Positions 5,178 through 7,458 of a DNA stretch of 7,458 nt are shown piece after piece. Each line of letters starts with the position of its first letter. The first letter of the stretch is position 1. The position numbers and the translations under genes were made by a program. Below the pieces are notes generated by a model. It was not told where the DNA came from, ran no database searches, and saw only the letters and a list, made by a program, of their open reading frames with translations. Origin of the DNA: Bacteroidota bacterium (lineage in GTDB: Bacteria; Bacteroidota; Bacteroidia; Flavobacteriales; Flavobacteriaceae); the NCBI GenBank assembly GCA_021793535.1, contig JAJYSO010000077.1, positions 1 to 7,458 on the forward strand. The letters run 5' to 3'.

Positions 5178-7458
5178 TTAATTTACTTGATAAATCAAGA
5201 CACTGTCATCTTCTCCTTTCACCACGAGCTCAAGTCCTCCTTGGTTATCCATGTTTTGAATATCCACAATCGAATTCCCATAAACCGGAAATCCATCCAG
5301 TGGCTTTGCATCGCTGTCAAATACATATACGCGATGGGCTTGCAAATCAGTAATTACTACTAAAATTTTATCCGCTATATAAAAAATTTGAGGAGCCGTG
5401 TAAAGCCCAAAGTCCAAGGTTACGGTTTGGTCTTTAATTCGAAGTTTATTTTCCGAAAAGGTAACCAAGGTCTGTGCTGTTGCCGCCATTTTATTTTTAG
5501 CATCTAGTTTCAAATCGGTTTTGCTCAGCTTTCCTGCTGTATTCACCTGCAGGAGTTCTCCTTTCGAGCTGGTGGAAGTAAATTGGTTGTGGTATAAAAA
5601 CCAGGGATTGCTCGAGAAGGAAAGCCTTTCTTTTACATCCAAACGCGTTTGGCCCCGAGGGTTTAAAATATTCAAATGTCCCGATTCTTCCGGAATCAAT
5701 AAGTAATCCTTATTGCCAACCCTATAATGGCGAGGAGCTTGCACAATACTGCTTTTGGCTTTTACAAATTCAAAGCCTTCTACCTTTTGAAGGGCCTTAT
5801 CCAGCATGAGCACCTCACGATCTTGTATGATTAAAAACCTAAAGCGACCATTGTTACTGTAATCAAATACTGCAAGGGGTTGCGTGATCAGATCATTAAA
5901 ATGCATCTCATAAGGTTTTACCACATTCCCCAGCCGATCAATAATATAAAAGGTCTGTGGGGTGACAAAGGCCATTTGTATACGCTTATTTTGGTAAATA
6001 TCTATGGGTTGAATATCCCCTAGGATAGGACCGTCTAATTTCTTTTTCCAGTTTAATTTCCCATCCTCATTATAGGAATACAACGTATGGGATTCTCCCT
6101 GAAAGACAATATCGTGGTGATGGGTGTTCCAGTGCTCGAAAAACCAGGGTCCCGCTCCAATCTTTTCTCCAGGTTTGATACTTTTAAGTTGTGTCCCGGT
6201 AGCGGAATTTTGCGCACTGCTTGTCTTTTCAAAAACGGCGTTGATATAGGTGTAATCCGAATGGTTAATAAACTGCAAGGCAACATACGGACGGTGTGCC
6301 AGTTGGAGGTCCTGATAAGCTTTCTTATATTTTTTGGCCACTCCATCGGCCACAAGGTCCACCAAGCTCTCTGAGATGCCAACCGCTAAGATGGAGGATT
6401 TTCCATCCAACCTCTTTTGTGTAAGCTTGTACAGTTCATCTGCTCCCAGCACCTTTCCGCTTTGATGGTTGGCAATCATGTATTCTAAAGCCGAAACATT
6501 TTGAGCAAAGAGCAAAAAACCTCCTAGCTCCGTATAATAAGAAACTTCACTTATGGGAATCAACGGATCGAGGGCCAAATTGAAATAATCGGGCTGTGAA
6601 AATTTAAAAATTTCATGTTCCCTAAACTTTTTTTCCAACTCCAATTTTCCCTTTAGGAATTCAGCACTGCGTTGCTCCTCTTTGGGGTTTACGGCAATCA
6701 CCTTTGCCTGTGGGGTATAGACCACTCCCACCTCACTGGCATTATCCAAAAGATCCGTATCCATTTTGGGAACATCTTCTTTTCTATAAAAAGAAAGATT
6801 GTCCTTCAGTGTCTGAAAGTCGTTATAGGTAAAGCTGATCAGCCCATTGGCATTGACCGGGGTAATCTTTTCCAATTCATTTTTTTGAGCCGTAGTATTT
6901 TTGAAAATTCCCAACAATGTGTTTCGCTCTGGAAGCGCAATCCCGTTAAAGCGCATTTGGGTGCGATCAACATCCAAATCCAAAGCCACCCAATCCGTGG
7001 CTTTTTGAAAATCGAGGATTGGCAATTGGGGAAGGCTCTGTTGATAAATTTTCTGAAACTCCCCTAAATTCAATAAAAGCGCAGGTTTACGATTAGAAGT
7101 AGCGCGGTATAGCCTTTGGAGTTCTTCCTCGGGTTCCAAGTGCTCATTCGCTAAACGGATAATGTTCTCAACAACCAGCTTGGAATCACTCCATCCCCAG
7201 AACCCATTGAGCTGCACAGCATACATTTTCTGTTCGCCTTTTTGATAAACCTTTACCGTTTCTCCGCCATAGCTAAAATGATCTACTTGTTCCGCCTTAA
7301 AATTATCCAATAGACCTGTTCTTAACGGCGTGATCAAACTCGTCGCCACTTCATCCCGGCCAATGCGCGAAAAAAATAAAAGGCTGTTTTTAGAAATGTG
7401 CAGTTGATTCAAGGGGCCGTATGCATCCTTGAAAAACTGAATGAGGGGAAGGTTTTCA
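5178..7458 (-). CDS. Large hypothetical protein, DUF3352-like N-terminal half plus beta-propeller-like C-terminal half (5' end off window)
   Basis: The frame is open from the right edge to a TAA at 5178-5180, giving about 759 visible residues. The true start lies beyond 7458, and the TTG at 7412 is internal. Residues are counted from the edge. The first half (about 1-420) has mixed alpha/beta character. Segments such as ISFTYNDFQTLKDNL and GFLLFAQNVSALEYMI, then GKVLGADELYKL, resemble DUF3352-like proteins, in which short repeats test whether a residue block is kept at the surface; this match is from memory. The second half (about 436-759) has repeated strand pairs such as LYSYNEDGKLNWKKKLDGPI and FYIIDRLGNVVKP, ending VYVFDSDAKPLDGFPVYG and DSVLIYQVN. 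These are typical of PQQ/WD40-like propeller blades. A His cluster (HWNTHHHD) lies at the boundary. An exported or lipid-anchored surface protein is likely, but the signal peptide is not visible. No enzyme active site is recognised. Its job is unknown. Confidence 0.75.
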   Translation of the reverse strand, partial: ENLPLIQFFKDAYGPLNQLHISKNSLLFFSRIGRDEVATSLITPLRTGLLDNFKAEQVDHFSYGGETVKVYQKGEQKMYAVQLNGFWGWSDSKLVVENIIRLANEHLEPEEELQRLYRATSNRKPALLLNLGEFQKIYQQSLPQLPILDFQKATDWVALDLDVDRTQMRFNGIALPERNTLLGIFKNTTAQKNELEKITPVNANGLISFTYNDFQTLKDNLSFYRKEDVPKMDTDLLDNASEVGVVYTPQAKVIAVNPKEEQRSAEFLKGKLELEKKFREHEIFKFSQPDYFNLALDPLIPISEVSYYTELGGFLLFAQNVSALEYMIANHQSGKVLGADELYKLTQKRLDGKSSILAVGISESLVDLVADGVAKKYKKAYQDLQLAHRPYVALQFINHSDYTYINAVFEKTSSAQNSATGTQLKSIKPGEKIGAGPWFFEHWNTHHHDIVFQGESHTLYSYNEDGKLNWKKKLDGPILGDIQPIDIYQNKRIQMAFVTPQTFYIIDRLGNVVKPYEMHFNDLITQPLAVFDYSNNGRFRFLIIQDREVLMLDKALQKVEGFEFVKAKSSIVQAPRHYRVGNKDYLLIPEESGHLNILNPRGQTRLDVKERLSFSSNPWFLYHNQFTSTSSKGELLQVNTAGKLSKTDLKLDAKNKMAATAQTLVTFSENKLRIKDQTVTLDFGLYTAPQIFYIADKILVVITDLQAHRVYVFDSDAKPLDGFPVYGNSIVDIQNMDNQGGLELVVKGEDDSVLIYQVN

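Noticed and set aside
5047..5200. An open minus-strand frame through the gap after the large gene, encoding FLTAEGYTEVQGALLKG and a hydrophobic stretch
   Set aside because: It has no start codon with an initiation signal, overlaps the ends of both flanking genes and matches no family I know. Chance openness is the simpler explanation.
5099..5363. Two plus-strand open frames of 63 and 84 residues
   Set aside because: They lie mostly antisense to the 3' end of the large minus-strand gene, with no promoter, no ribosome-binding site and no recognisable protein character.
6053..6382. Overlapping open frames of 95 to 109 residues on both strands inside the large gene
   Set aside because: They are shadows of the large coding frame, which carries the consistent protein-like signal.
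7410..7412. A TTG as the start codon of the large minus-strand gene
   Set aside because: The frame stays open to the window edge with protein-like codons (ENLPLIQFFKDAYGP), so this TTG is most likely an internal Leu.
1..7458. CRISPR array, tRNA, rRNA, riboswitch, toxin-antitoxin or anti-phage cassette
   Set aside because: No regularly spaced repeats, no cloverleaf or rRNA sequence and no defence-gene signatures were recognised. The helicase alone is not enough to call a defence system.

Overview
The window looks like a piece of a flavobacterial (Bacteroidota) chromosome. Several genes have TAnnTTTG-type -7 boxes, which are characteristic of Bacteroidota promoters. Start codons sit in A-rich context with weak Shine-Dalgarno sequences, the DNA is AT-rich, and the protein families (saccharopine dehydrogenase-like, DUF423, RadD-like SF2 helicase, a large PQQ/WD40-like protein) fit that phylum. 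Genus cannot be fixed from the sequence alone.

Region 1-1067 is a graveyard of transposases, all on the minus strand. From left to right it holds a candidate terminal inverted repeat (about 25-53), the last 65 codons of one IS256-family transposase (68-265), a junction, a 30-bp perfect palindrome (303-332), the last ~160 codons of a second and different IS256-family transposase with one in-frame TGA (329-814), and the first ~60 codons of an unrelated IS5/IS1182-like transposase (about 818-995). None is intact. An imperfect inverted repeat (1021-1061) separates this debris from the first intact gene.

Region 1068-5057 holds four intact genes in two divergent pairs. A stand-alone saccharopine dehydrogenase-like enzyme (minus) and a small DUF423 membrane protein (plus) start back to back, with overlapping promoters. 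A 129-residue acidic protein of unknown function (minus, probably TTG start) then lies divergent to an SF2 DEAH-box helicase of the RadD/YejH type (plus). DUF423 and the small acidic gene converge with 34 bp between their stops.

Region 5058-7458 contains a short gap and then a very large minus-strand gene that runs off the right edge. About 759 residues are visible: an N-terminal half resembling DUF3352-like proteins and a C-terminal beta-propeller-like half. It is probably an exported surface protein, but its start and any signal peptide lie outside the window.

The genes do not form one pathway, and I see no defence island, CRISPR array, RNA gene or complete mobile element. The most useful leads are the mosaic of broken insertion sequences, the overlapping divergent promoters, the re-assigned start of the 129-residue protein, its pairing with the helicase, and the uncharacterised propeller protein. 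No claim of a new system is justified from this sequence alone.
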